Of a stretch of 17,732 nucleotides of DNA, positions 7,300-14,256 are shown piece by piece (position 1 is the stretch's first letter; the number at the start of each line of letters is the position of its first letter). Under the pieces are notes generated by a model. That model worked only from the letters and a program-made list of their open reading frames with translations. It had not been told where the DNA came from and did not search any database. Origin of the DNA: Desulfurococcales archaeon (GTDB taxonomy: Archaea > Thermoproteota > Thermoprotei_A > Sulfolobales > AG1); contig JALXCO010000184.1 of the NCBI GenBank assembly GCA_026990885.1, positions 1 to 17,732 on the forward strand, given 5' to 3'. The position numbers were made by a program, and so were the translations under genes.

Positions 7300-7311
7300 T
7301 ATATTTATTTT
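7300..7311 (+). terminator. T-rich 3' end signal after trpB2
   Basis: TATATTTATTTT begins 24 nt beyond the trpB2 stop and resembles archaeal T-rich terminators. A T7-like run at 7361-7366 closer to the convergent CPBP gene may act as a second site. The 96-nt spacer 7277-7372 holds no gene. Confidence 0.45.
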
Positions 7312-7372
7312 CCTACATCTATTTCCACGGATATATCCCACCTCCCCACTCTATATACCGTTTTTTCCAGCA

Positions 7373-8023
7373 TCACCTTAGCGGCAGAATAACTATAAGT
7401 AGCTCAAGCCAAAGTATATGAGCTATAATAGATGCAGCAACACCCCTATAGTAGGCTATAACGGTTAGAACAACACCAGCCACAAGAGCCCCAGCTATCA
7501 GGGCTACATTCATTGTGGATAAATGTACCAGGGTATAGTATGATGCAGCTATAAAGGCCCCCATAGACGATCTGCTATCAACCAGCTTTTCTCCACCTCC
7601 CCCACCTATATTTTCTCTACTGGACAACGCGCCATATAGGAGACCTCCTCTCCAGTACAGCTCCTCCATCGCTCCAATCCATATTAGGGCTAGAGCTACT
7701 GTCTGTATGTTGGCTGCTTCCTTAATCATCGTGTAGACCTCATCAACGCTTGAGTCTAGACCTATAGACCTGAGGAATATATCGCCGGCGTAGAAGAGCC
7801 CATACAGCACTATTGCCCCTATAATCCCTGCAGCCAGATCCATGGATCTCGGGGTAAGAGGTATAGACCGCCTATACAGAGCTAAGCTAAGGAAGCCTAG
7901 CACTGTTGTAGATATGGCCATAAGGTATATGAATCGATCTCTAAAAACGATAAAGGTTAGGGGCCATAGAAGTATGGGCAATGCTATATATATGTGTCTC
8001 AGTAGAAACCTGCCCAGATCCAA
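7373..8023 (-). CDS. CPBP-family intramembrane protein (CAAX protease/bacteriocin-processing type)
   Basis: A 216-residue polytopic membrane protein with about six hydrophobic segments. The CPBP (Abi/Rce1-like) signature is present: Glu120-Glu121 and Arg125 in MEELYWRGGLLY, His167 in YYTLVHLS, and His202 near the C-terminus (IIAHILWLE). These correspond to the conserved E-E-x-x-x-R, F/Y-x-x-x-H and H motifs. Members are metal-independent or glutamate-type intramembrane proteases or related scaffolds; the substrate is unknown. A GGGGG stretch (139-144) lies in a loop. The TTG start at 8023 follows a GGGT about 9 nt upstream and lies only 7 nt after the dehydrogenase stop. This makes it the third gene of the UbiA-dehydrogenase operon. 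Confidence 0.82.
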   Translation of the reverse strand: MDLGRFLLRHIYIALPILLWPLTFIVFRDRFIYLMAISTTVLGFLSLALYRRSIPLTPRSMDLAAGIIGAIVLYGLFYAGDIFLRSIGLDSSVDEVYTMIKEAANIQTVALALIWIGAMEELYWRGGLLYGALSSRENIGGGGGEKLVDSRSSMGAFIAASYYTLVHLSTMNVALIAGALVAGVVLTVIAYYRGVAASIIAHILWLELLIVILPLR

Positions 8024-8030
8024 GACGGCT

Positions 8031-9065
8031 CTACCCAGTCTTCAAGACAACTTTACCGAAGTGCTGGTAAGCCTCGAAATATCTATGGGCCTCGACAACG
8101 TCCTCTATACTATAGATCCTGTCTATAACAGGTCTAAGCCTCTCTCTCGAGATGAAGCTTAGAGCATCCAATAGCTCGCCCCTGCTGCCTGTATGTGTAC
8201 CTATAACCGTTGCATGGGCTAGATACAGCATGCGTATATTGAGATCTATGTTGGAGCCGCTCTCGACACCGAACACAATTATCTTGCCGCCTTTCCTAAC
8301 TGCTCTAATAGAATCGTTAAAGGTCTCCGCACCTATATAGTCTACAACAAGATCCACACCGCCACCAGTAATCTCCACAGCTTTCCTACTTATGTCCTCC
8401 CGACCCTTGATAAATACGTGGTCAACACCAAGACTTGCGAGCTTATCAGCCTTCCACTCGGACCTGGTTACAGCTATAACGTTTAGGCCCATGGATTTAG
8501 CCAGCTTAACGAGGATCGTGCCTGTACCACCGCTAGCCCCCCAAACCAGCACCGTGTCGCCGGGTCTACACCCTCCAAGAGTCCTTAGGGCTCGCCAGGA
8601 AACCAGGAGAGATAGAGGTATAGATCCCGCCTCGTGATCCTCCAGATAGTCTGGAGCCTTAACCAGCTGCCTTATCGGGAGAACTATTTTCTCCCTGTAT
8701 GTTCCATCAACCTGGAATCCTAGCATGCGCCACTTACCGCATTTATTTTCCTCGCCGTTTGAGCAGTATCTGCAGTATCCACACCCTATAACTGGGGTTG
8801 CTAGCACCCTATCCCCTTTCCTGATATCGGTCTCCGTGTCTGGGTCTAGCTCCCTAACTACCCCAACCATGTCGGCTCCTGGGATGTGGGGTAGATCTAT
8901 AGGTATTCCTGGGTACCCTCTTCTCACGTGGATATCTATTCTGTTTAGTGATGCGTATCTGATCTCTACTAGCGCATGTCCAGGGGGGATGTCTCCGGGC
9001 TCGTCGATCTCTTCAACCTTCAGCACTTCAGGCCCGCCATGAGTGTGGAATCTAGCGGCCTTCAT
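8031..9065 (-). CDS. Medium-chain dehydrogenase/reductase (alcohol dehydrogenase-like, structural zinc retained)
   Basis: A 344-residue NAD(P)-dependent oxidoreductase of the MDR superfamily. The N-terminal GroES-like domain carries the structural zinc cluster Cys95, Cys98, Cys101 and Cys109 (GCGYCRYC...NKC). The Rossmann domain has GASGGTG (176-182), quinone-reductase-like in spacing. The usual catalytic zinc ligands are changed: the Cys position reads ASLNRID (Asn41), and the GHE motif reads GADMVG (Ala64, Asp65). So it may be a zinc-free reductase or have an altered metal site. It begins 27 nt after ubiA and ends 7 nt before the CPBP gene, all on the minus strand. The substrate is unknown; a lipid or quinone-related carbonyl is possible given the UbiA neighbour. 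Confidence 0.88.
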   Translation of the reverse strand: MKAARFHTHGGPEVLKVEEIDEPGDIPPGHALVEIRYASLNRIDIHVRRGYPGIPIDLPHIPGADMVGVVRELDPDTETDIRKGDRVLATPVIGCGYCRYCSNGEENKCGKWRMLGFQVDGTYREKIVLPIRQLVKAPDYLEDHEAGSIPLSLLVSWRALRTLGGCRPGDTVLVWGASGGTGTILVKLAKSMGLNVIAVTRSEWKADKLASLGVDHVFIKGREDISRKAVEITGGGVDLVVDYIGAETFNDSIRAVRKGGKIIVFGVESGSNIDLNIRMLYLAHATVIGTHTGSRGELLDALSFISRERLRPVIDRIYSIEDVVEAHRYFEAYQHFGKVVLKTG

Positions 9066-9092
9066 ACGTGGGTCACCTGGCTATATTATTCT

Positions 9093-9989
9093 CTATCCAG
9101 CTATATAGTGTATGATTATCCCCAGTATATATAGTGCTCCAAATACCAGGGTTAGCTGGGCTGTCATCGGGTCTGCTGTGTCGGGGACCTCGATTCTCAT
9201 GAGCCGAATAAGCCTTACGGCTAGGGGGATTGATAGCAGGGTTAGTATCGATGCGTAGATGAAGTTTATGCTTAGGTTGAGGGCTAGGACTATGATGTAT
9301 GGTGCCAGTAGTGTGATCGAGTATAGCTTTATAGATAGGTCCCTGCCGAGCTTTATGGGTAGCGTGGTTATTCCTGTTGATGAATCATACTCTATATCCC
9401 TGATGTTGTTAGCCATGAGCACTGATCCCACCAGGATCCCTATGGGGAGGGAGGCAACGACAACTAAAGGATCGAAGCCCCCAGTTATGGCGTAGAAGGT
9501 GCCGGAAACCATTAGGGGTCCCCAAACAAGGAATACTATGAGCTCTCCTAGAGCCCTATACTTGAGCTTTAGGGGTGGGCCTGTATATATGTATGAGAGG
9601 AACACGCCAAGGATCCAGTATAGGATCAGGTATACCCTACCGGTATATATTAGGGGGGATATTATAGCCAGCACAGCTATATACATCGCTATCGAGGCTA
9701 TAAGGAGCTTTCTAAGGTCTCTACGGTCCTTAATAAGGTATATTGGGTGGGGCCTATACCTCGTCGTGGCCGCGCCGGGTACGTCAACCTTGTATATTAT
9801 ATCGAAGTAGTCGTTTATCACGTTTGTTGCTGCGTGGAGAACTATAGCTCCTGTTAGTGCCAGTATGTATGCTACGGGATCGATCACGGATCTTAGGTAT
9901 AGAGCCAGAGAAGCACCGAGAGAAACAGAGATCAGCGTCATTATAAAGCTCCACGGCCTCGAAATAAGTATTATATCCTTGATATTCAT
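9093..9989 (-). CDS. UbiA-family prenyltransferase, MenA-like
   Basis: A 298-residue integral membrane enzyme with 8-9 hydrophobic segments. It should transfer a polyprenyl group to an aromatic or small acceptor at the membrane. The first Asp-rich motif is NVINDYFD (56-63) and the second is NNIRDIEYD (194-202). After the first comes TTRYRPHP (75-82), the phrase typical of 1,4-dihydroxy-2-naphthoate prenyltransferase-like archaeal members rather than DGGGP synthases. A quinone side-chain role is therefore likelier than membrane-lipid assembly. The ATG at 9989 has GATGAGG just upstream. It heads an operon with the dehydrogenase and CPBP genes. A DGGGP-synthase or haem-O-synthase role is less likely from the motifs. 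Confidence 0.88.
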   Translation of the reverse strand: MNIKDIILISRPWSFIMTLISVSLGASLALYLRSVIDPVAYILALTGAIVLHAATNVINDYFDIIYKVDVPGAATTRYRPHPIYLIKDRRDLRKLLIASIAMYIAVLAIISPLIYTGRVYLILYWILGVFLSYIYTGPPLKLKYRALGELIVFLVWGPLMVSGTFYAITGGFDPLVVVASLPIGILVGSVLMANNIRDIEYDSSTGITTLPIKLGRDLSIKLYSITLLAPYIIVLALNLSINFIYASILTLLSIPLAVRLIRLMRIEVPDTADPMTAQLTLVFGALYILGIIIHYIAG

Positions 9990-10020
9990 GCCTCATCCAG
10001 CAACCTATATTGAATTGAAG

Positions 10021-10033
10021 AATAATAACTTAA
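10021..10033 (-). promoter_or_regulatory. TATA-like element of the ubiA operon
   Basis: On the minus strand TTAAGTTATTATT lies 32-44 nt upstream of the ubiA ATG. A transcript start near 10000 would give a leader of about 10 nt. Confidence 0.45.
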
Positions 10034-10037
10034 CCTC

Positions 10038-10061
10038 ACAGTATGAACGCATTAATACTGT
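10038..10061. promoter_or_regulatory. Perfect 7+10+7 dyad between ubiA and the nuclease-like gene
   Basis: ACAGTAT, ten bases, then ATACTGT. The two arms are exact inverted repeats about one DNA turn apart (17 bp centre to centre). It sits just upstream of both divergent TATA-like elements (10021-10033 and 10098-10107), a position used by activators or by a factor controlling both genes. Confidence 0.5.
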
Positions 10062-10097
10062 AGCTAGACGTACGCTCCCCAAACCTAATCCTGTTCC

Positions 10098-10107
10098 TAT
10101 ATATAAT
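10098..10107 (+). promoter_or_regulatory. TATA box of the PD-(D/E)XK-like gene
   Basis: TATATATAAT lies 30-39 nt upstream of the GTG at 10137, leaving room for only a very short leader. This supports the GTG start over any internal codon. Confidence 0.55.
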
Positions 10108-10136
10108 CCCTGGCCCCATCCCAATACTCAGTTAAG

Positions 10137-10802
10137 GTGGGCAACATACAGGGTTCCGATGGTATCTACCCCATTTTATCGTGGTATATCAGAAGAATAA
10201 CGTTCGATACTGGATACATCTACAGGGAGCTCTTAAACCTAGCCGAAAGGCTTTCAGAGCTAAACAGCAAGAAGTACATCTCCCTCAACCACAGCATAAT
10301 GGAGATACTTGTAGCCTACCACCTAATGAGCAGAGGATACACAAGGGTTCAGGTTGAGGAATATATAGAGGGGCTCTCACCGGATGTCGTGGGCTATAGA
10401 AAGGGCCTAACTATAGTTGAGATAGAGACAGGATTCGTGCCGGCAGAATACAGCCACGAACCCATAACGTACCTAACAGCAAGAGTGGCGAGCAAGATAG
10501 CCAGGTACAGTAATCTAGGGGACACCTTCATACTGGCGGTGCCAATATACTACATCCCCCCGATCCACCCGCTACTGTTTAAGAAGCCTGATGCAAGATC
10601 ACAGAACGAGATCGAGGAGCTTAAATACATAATAGATAGATACTATAAGAACCCACCAATAGGGATCGATGAGGTGAAGAGGGCCAAACTAGACAAGATA
10701 CTAATACTCCTAATAGATGAAGGGAAAATAATAGAGATAGACCCGGAAGAAATGAAGGACCTAATAACAAATATATATGGTTTCCTCAATAGAAACCCGT
10801 AG
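10137..10802 (+). CDS. Uncharacterised archaeal protein with PD-(D/E)XK nuclease-like pattern
   Basis: A 221-residue soluble protein starting at GTG 10137. The middle has the core arrangement of PD-(D/E)XK folds: a helix with Glu56 (NHSIMEILVAYHLMSRGY), then SPDVVG with Asp83, then a strand TIVEIETG with Glu95. In the position of the usual catalytic lysine there is Glu97 (E-I-E rather than E-x-K). The rest is charged and helical: ARVASKIARYSN (115-126), a YYIPPIHPLLFKKP segment, and KNPPIGIDEVKRAKL. I recall similar hypothetical proteins in Sulfolobales but know no function. It stands alone, convergent with tatC across the hairpin region. It may be an inactive or divergent nuclease or a nucleic-acid-binding protein; the fold call is moderate, the gene call strong. 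Confidence 0.8.
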   Translation: MGNIQGSDGIYPILSWYIRRITFDTGYIYRELLNLAERLSELNSKKYISLNHSIMEILVAYHLMSRGYTRVQVEEYIEGLSPDVVGYRKGLTIVEIETGFVPAEYSHEPITYLTARVASKIARYSNLGDTFILAVPIYYIPPIHPLLFKKPDARSQNEIEELKYIIDRYYKNPPIGIDEVKRAKLDKILILLIDEGKIIEIDPEEMKDLITNIYGFLNRNP

Positions 10803-10997
10803 AAAAATATATATAGCACCACACCAGATCCACAAAAACAATAATAGAAAATATATAAACCTTACCCCCAGTAATACAGGAAATAACAAAGGTAGCAACT
10901 ATAAGATCAAAACAAACAAAACACCAAAACCAAATAAACAAAGCATCGAATAATACGCAAAAATAAAAATAAGTAAAACACTAGCATAGATAATAAT
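10803..10997. other. A-rich, G-poor intergenic tract (no gene seen)
   Basis: By hand count about 16 G and 37 C occur in 195 bases (roughly 27% G+C), against mostly A on the plus strand. No frame stays open for a plausible protein. Read on the minus strand, it is a series of T-runs (for example 10960-10976) directly after the giant hairpin. It could therefore terminate tatC transcripts. Nothing else recognisable is present. Confidence 0.6.
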
Positions 10998-11152
10998 TGG
11001 GCAGCTCCCTGCTGTTTAATCTACAGATAAACCATACAGCAAACCCAGAGCGCAAGTCGCAAAGATCCAGGGGTTTGCCTCTGGATCTTGCGGCTCGCGC
11101 TCTGGGTTTGCTGTATGGTTTATCTGTAGATTAAACAGCAGGGAGCTGCCCA
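10998..11152. repeat. Giant near-perfect inverted repeat (about 72-bp stem, tetraloop-sized end)
   Basis: The left arm 10998-11070 pairs with the right arm 11081-11152. The outer 56 bp or so are exact; toward the tip there is one A/C mismatch (11054), one T/G wobble (11057) and a one-base bulge in the A-run at 11060-11063. The tip GGGTTTGCCT can pair further, leaving a TTTG loop, so almost the whole 155 nt could fold on itself. The right foot ends 1 nt before the tatC stop codon. It lies between convergent genes. No terminal duplication or transposase signal was seen. Confidence 0.9.
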
Positions 11153-11153
11153 T

Positions 11154-12017
11154 CTAACTTGTTTTCTCTATCCATTGCTTTTGTTTCTTTATTTTTTTCA
11201 TGTACCAGAAGGTTGGTTCATATATTAGGATGAATATTAGGAGGAGTACTACTGTTGTTATATCTGGCATGAAGAAGGCTATTACTACCCATGCTATTGC
11301 GTATATTAGCTTTTTGTTTTTGAAGATTTCTGAGTCTGGGTCTATTAGTCCTAGCTCAGTCGCTATTAGGAGTGCTAGTGGTGCTATGAATAGGGCTATT
11401 GTTCCTAGGATTGATGTTGTTAGATCTGATAGAAAGCTCTGTAGCTGTACCCATGGTTCTGCACCGACGCTCTGCCCCCACGCTACCCCTATTCTTATTA
11501 TTGTGTATGCTGTTATGTAGAAGCCTAATATGAAGCCTGCAGCTATATATATCCATGATATAGCCAGGTATTTCTTCAGTATCTTTCTTTCGTGTGCGTA
11601 TAGGCCTGGCCATATGAATGCCAGCACCTCGTAGGTTGCGTAGGGCAGGATCGTTATTATCGATAGTAGGGCTGCTGTCCACAGTATCGATGTGAACACC
11701 CCTATCGATGAGCCTATAAAGACCTTTGCGTTTTCGGGCAGTAGGTATGTGAATGAGTAGTTCAGGAACATTGTGGTTAGGCTCCTATAGTTCTCGACCC
11801 CCTTACCTACTATGGTTATGTTTCCGTTAGCTATGCTCTGTATCATGTCGCTTAGGGCCTGCGACAGATCTATGTTCTCGCCGCCCTCGAACTCAACTAT
11901 GTTGAGGGGGAAAAGATATATACCCAAGACAATGCTGAATACGATGAACACACGCTTGAGCCTGGATGTTAGCTCCCTAAGGTGCTCTGTGAAGTCCTCC
12001 TCAGCTATAGAGGCCAT
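11154..12017 (-). CDS. tatC: Sec-independent protein translocase subunit TatC
   Basis: TatC is the twin-arginine signal-peptide receptor of the Tat pathway, exporting folded proteins across the membrane. The 287-residue protein has the family signatures: N-terminal HLRELTSRLKR (12-22), FIWPGLYAHERK (134-145, the F-x-x-P-x-L-Y-x-x-E motif of the second loop), and FFMPDITT (248-255). About six hydrophobic segments are visible. The loop between the first two (about residues 40-100) is long, as in several archaeal TatC proteins. The ATG at 12017 has GAGGT about 7 nt upstream. No tatA is visible in the window, so the partner is encoded elsewhere. Its stop codon abuts the giant hairpin. Confidence 0.95.
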   Translation of the reverse strand: MASIAEEDFTEHLRELTSRLKRVFIVFSIVLGIYLFPLNIVEFEGGENIDLSQALSDMIQSIANGNITIVGKGVENYRSLTTMFLNYSFTYLLPENAKVFIGSSIGVFTSILWTAALLSIITILPYATYEVLAFIWPGLYAHERKILKKYLAISWIYIAAGFILGFYITAYTIIRIGVAWGQSVGAEPWVQLQSFLSDLTTSILGTIALFIAPLALLIATELGLIDPDSEIFKNKKLIYAIAWVVIAFFMPDITTVVLLLIFILIYEPTFWYMKKIKKQKQWIEKTS

Positions 12018-12064
12018 TAGAGGTACCTCGGTAGATGGTGTGTAACCCTACTATACCCTCCATG

Positions 12065-12071
12065 ATTTATA
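12065..12071 (-). promoter_or_regulatory. TATA box of tatC
   Basis: TATAAAT on the minus strand, about 50 nt upstream of the tatC ATG. A start about 25 nt downstream leaves a leader that holds the GAGGT ribosome-binding site. Confidence 0.55.
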
Positions 12072-12101
12072 GTTGGCTATGGAGACTATAATCGTTAGAT
12101 G

Positions 12102-12133
12102 GGTAAATTGAAAAAATATTTATTCGGTTTACC
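12102..12133 (-). terminator. Terminator of the permease operon
   Basis: GGTAAA (12102-12107) and TTTACC (12128-12133) are exact inverted repeats flanking an AT loop. Read leftward after the permease stop, the loop contains a T6 run (12111-12116). This fits a 3' end for the permease transcript ahead of the tatC promoter. Confidence 0.45.
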
Positions 12134-12142
12134 TGTAGCGAT

Positions 12143-13120
12143 CTACTCTCTAGAGTAGGGTGTAGCCAGAGCTCTCGGAAATCTTCTCTTACCTATGAAT
12201 ATCGCGACAATAACTAGAGTTGTTATATACGGTATCATCAGTATTAGATGGTAGGGGACAGCCTCCTTATACCCCGGAGTCACAGCCACAGTAAAGGCTA
12301 TGCTCTCGGCAAAACCAAAAACGAACGCGAACCCTAAAGCTAGAATCGGTTCGAGACCCGCCGAAACCAAGCATGCGAGAGCTATAAACCCTCTCCCAGC
12401 CGAGATCTCCTTTACTATACCCCCGAACCACGCTAGGGGCATGAATGCTCCTCCGAGGCCAGCCAGCATTCCACCTACAGTGGATGCTGATACCCTGATC
12501 AGATCCACTCTCACACCGGCCACATCTAGAGCCTCGGGCATCTCGCCGGCGGCCTTGATCCATAGACCGATCTTTGTTCTATGGAGTATATAGTGCGCGG
12601 CTATAGCTATAAATATCGTGAGTATAGTCACGCCGCTTATACTTATTAGCGGCGTGTCGATAGGGGGCACAAGAACCTCTCTAGGAGGTATACGTATTCC
12701 GGGGGTCCCCCAGAGAGCCATCAAGGAGTACGGCACGAACCCCAGCGCGAATATATTGATCCCCATACCCGCAATAATCTGGTCCCCCCTCCCATAGACG
12801 CTCAAAATACCAAATACAAACCCTATAAACGCACCAACAAGAGCCCCGCCTAGAAGGCCAATAACGCCATTTCCAGTTATCTCGGCAACATACACGCCAG
12901 TTAAGGCGCTTATCAGGAATATACCCTCCAACCCGATATTTACAGTCCCAGCCTTCTCATTCAGGCTCTCTCCTATAGCGGCTAGAGCTAGAGGGGTCAT
13001 AGCAAGTAGCGTCGCCTCTATAATGACCTTCGTGTTGAACCCGAAAAGCGACAGTATCCACATGAATACAGCCACAGCCGCAAGGGACAGGAGCAGCCTC
13101 ATGTAGTGCTTCACACCCAT
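12143..13120 (-). CDS. BMP-family ABC transporter permease (nucleoside type, NupQ-like)
   Basis: One of two permeases of the importer, with about eight or nine hydrophobic segments. The N-terminal family phrase is TPLALAAIGESLNEKAGTVNIGLEGIFL (split here: TPLALAAIGESLNEK, then AGTVNIGLEG). Then come YGRGDQIIAGMGIN and GLWIKAAGEMPEALDVAGV, the cytoplasmic coupling loop that contacts the ATPase. The GTG at 13123 and ATG at 13120 are adjacent. ATG 13120 shares the TGATG stop-start junction with the upstream permease and gives 325 residues. AGGAGGTG sits so close that GTG 13114 is also possible. NupQ-type proteins pair with a NupP-type partner, which overlaps it here. Substrate by family: nucleosides or related compounds, not proven. 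Confidence 0.92.
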   Translation of the reverse strand: MGVKHYMRLLLSLAAVAVFMWILSLFGFNTKVIIEATLLAMTPLALAAIGESLNEKAGTVNIGLEGIFLISALTGVYVAEITGNGVIGLLGGALVGAFIGFVFGILSVYGRGDQIIAGMGINIFALGFVPYSLMALWGTPGIRIPPREVLVPPIDTPLISISGVTILTIFIAIAAHYILHRTKIGLWIKAAGEMPEALDVAGVRVDLIRVSASTVGGMLAGLGGAFMPLAWFGGIVKEISAGRGFIALACLVSAGLEPILALGFAFVFGFAESIAFTVAVTPGYKEAVPYHLILMIPYITTLVIVAIFIGKRRFPRALATPYSRE

Positions 13121-14163
13121 CACCTCCTAAGTAGTCTCTTCAGCATGGAGACGATCTCTGGGACCGCAAGCGATATTATGATTAGCCCATTGACAGCTCT
13201 AACAAGCTCGGAGGCGACACCGGCTTGATACTCCATATATCTACCCCCATGCTGGAGGCCGCCATAGAATATCGAGGCGAATATTATCCCGAGAGGGTGG
13301 TTACGCCCGATAAGCGCGACACCTATACCGTCGAACCCCAGACCAAAAATATTGCCTAGAGTACCATATAGAGCGTATGTGGGCGGCTTCCCAATAATCT
13401 GTAGGCCTCCAGCCAGCCCGGCTGCAAGCCCGCCAATCAGGAACGCCGATAGGGTGACCCTCTTTATATCTATCCCCGCGTACCTCGCCGCGTCCACGCC
13501 GGCACCCAGTATTCTCAGCTCGAAGCCTGATTTAGTGATGGATATATAGGCAAAGATTATCAGGGTGAAGGCCACGGAAACAAATATTGCTCCAGTCAGG
13601 CTTGTCCCCGGCATGATCACCTCAAACCTGGCCGTCTCTAGAACCGAAATAGTCTTCTCAGACCTTCCAGGCTCGGCAAGCTGGTATAGGGCTAAATACA
13701 TGACGAAGTAGTATGCGATCCAGTTAAACATTATGGTTGATATAACCTCATGGACCCCTCTAAAGATCTTGAGTAGCGCCGGAACAATAGACCACAACGC
13801 CCCAAACAGCATAGCGGTTAAGATGGTTGCAGCCATATGAACCCCGGGCGGAAGGGCAAGTAGCCCACCAACAATTATGGCTCCTATAGCCCCTAGATAC
13901 AGCTGTCCCTCGGCACCTATGTTGAATAGCCCAGCCTTTATACCGATAGCAAAGGTTAATGCTGTGAGCATTATCGGCATTGCGAAGGCGAGGGTTTCGG
14001 CAAGATCGAAAACACTGCCGAAAGCCCCAACAAACAGCGATGAATACGCTAGGAGGCTATCGTAGCCGTATATAGTCATTAATACAGCGCCTAGAAAAAG
14101 CCCGATTAGGAGAGCGGTGACTGTTTCAGCGAGCCTCTGATATACCAGGCTGCTGCTCAACAC
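13120..14163 (-). CDS. BMP-family ABC transporter permease (nucleoside type, NupP-like)
   Basis: The partner permease, 347 residues with about nine hydrophobic segments. Family features are GIKAGLFNIGAEGQLYLGAIGA (about 74-95), which parallels the NIGLEG motif of its partner. KIFRGVHEVISTIMFNWIAYY follows, and the coupling loop is GFELRILGAGVDAARYAGI. The paired GAEG and GLEG permeases are the standard heterodimer of bmp/nup systems. The GTG start at 14163 has AGGTG 4 nt upstream; a TTG at 14160 is equally placed. Its stop overlaps the next start by one base. It is transcribed divergently from the ATPase and binding-protein genes, whereas bacterial systems usually keep all four collinear. Confidence 0.92.
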   Translation of the reverse strand: MLSSSLVYQRLAETVTALLIGLFLGAVLMTIYGYDSLLAYSSLFVGAFGSVFDLAETLAFAMPIMLTALTFAIGIKAGLFNIGAEGQLYLGAIGAIIVGGLLALPPGVHMAATILTAMLFGALWSIVPALLKIFRGVHEVISTIMFNWIAYYFVMYLALYQLAEPGRSEKTISVLETARFEVIMPGTSLTGAIFVSVAFTLIIFAYISITKSGFELRILGAGVDAARYAGIDIKRVTLSAFLIGGLAAGLAGGLQIIGKPPTYALYGTLGNIFGLGFDGIGVALIGRNHPLGIIFASIFYGGLQHGGRYMEYQAGVASELVRAVNGLIIISLAVPEIVSMLKRLLRR

Positions 14164-14182
14164 CCCGCACCTATATGCAGTG

Positions 14183-14194
14183 ATATCAAGAGAT
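14183..14194 (-). promoter_or_regulatory. Near-copy of the PadR-type dyad core upstream of the permeases
   Basis: ATATCAAGAGAT differs by one base from the 12-bp core ATATCAAGATAT of the dyad at 1841-1856. It lies 20 nt upstream of the permease start, near the expected transcript start. It could be a chance match in AT-rich DNA. Confidence 0.25.
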
Positions 14195-14211
14195 TTTACG
14201 AAGTAAAAACT

Positions 14212-14223
14212 ATAAATATTTAT
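14212..14223. promoter_or_regulatory. Palindromic shared TATA element of the importer operons
   Basis: ATAAATATTTAT is a perfect 12-bp palindrome and the only strong TATA candidate between the divergent permease (14163) and ATPase (14257) genes. Reading either way it gives leaders of roughly 15-30 nt. Confidence 0.6.
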
Positions 14224-14225
14224 TA

Positions 14226-14248
14226 CAATGAAAACCTAAAGTTCATTG
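14226..14248 (+). promoter_or_regulatory. Operator candidate ahead of the importer ATPase (7+9+7 dyad)
   Basis: CAATGAA, nine bases, then TTCATTG. The exact inverted repeat lies between the TATA element and the ATPase ATG, over the expected start of transcription. That is the usual place for an archaeal repressor site. Confidence 0.5.
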
Positions 14249-14256
14249 GATACTCA

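Noticed and set aside
10998..11152. Hairpin as a tRNA, snoRNA or CRISPR repeat
   Set aside because: No T-loop or anticodon pattern, no C/D or H/ACA boxes, and a single long dyad rather than spaced repeats.
12267..12593. Open frames on both strands inside the NupQ-like permease
   Set aside because: Low-complexity antisense or alternate-frame shadows with no motif or ribosome-binding site.
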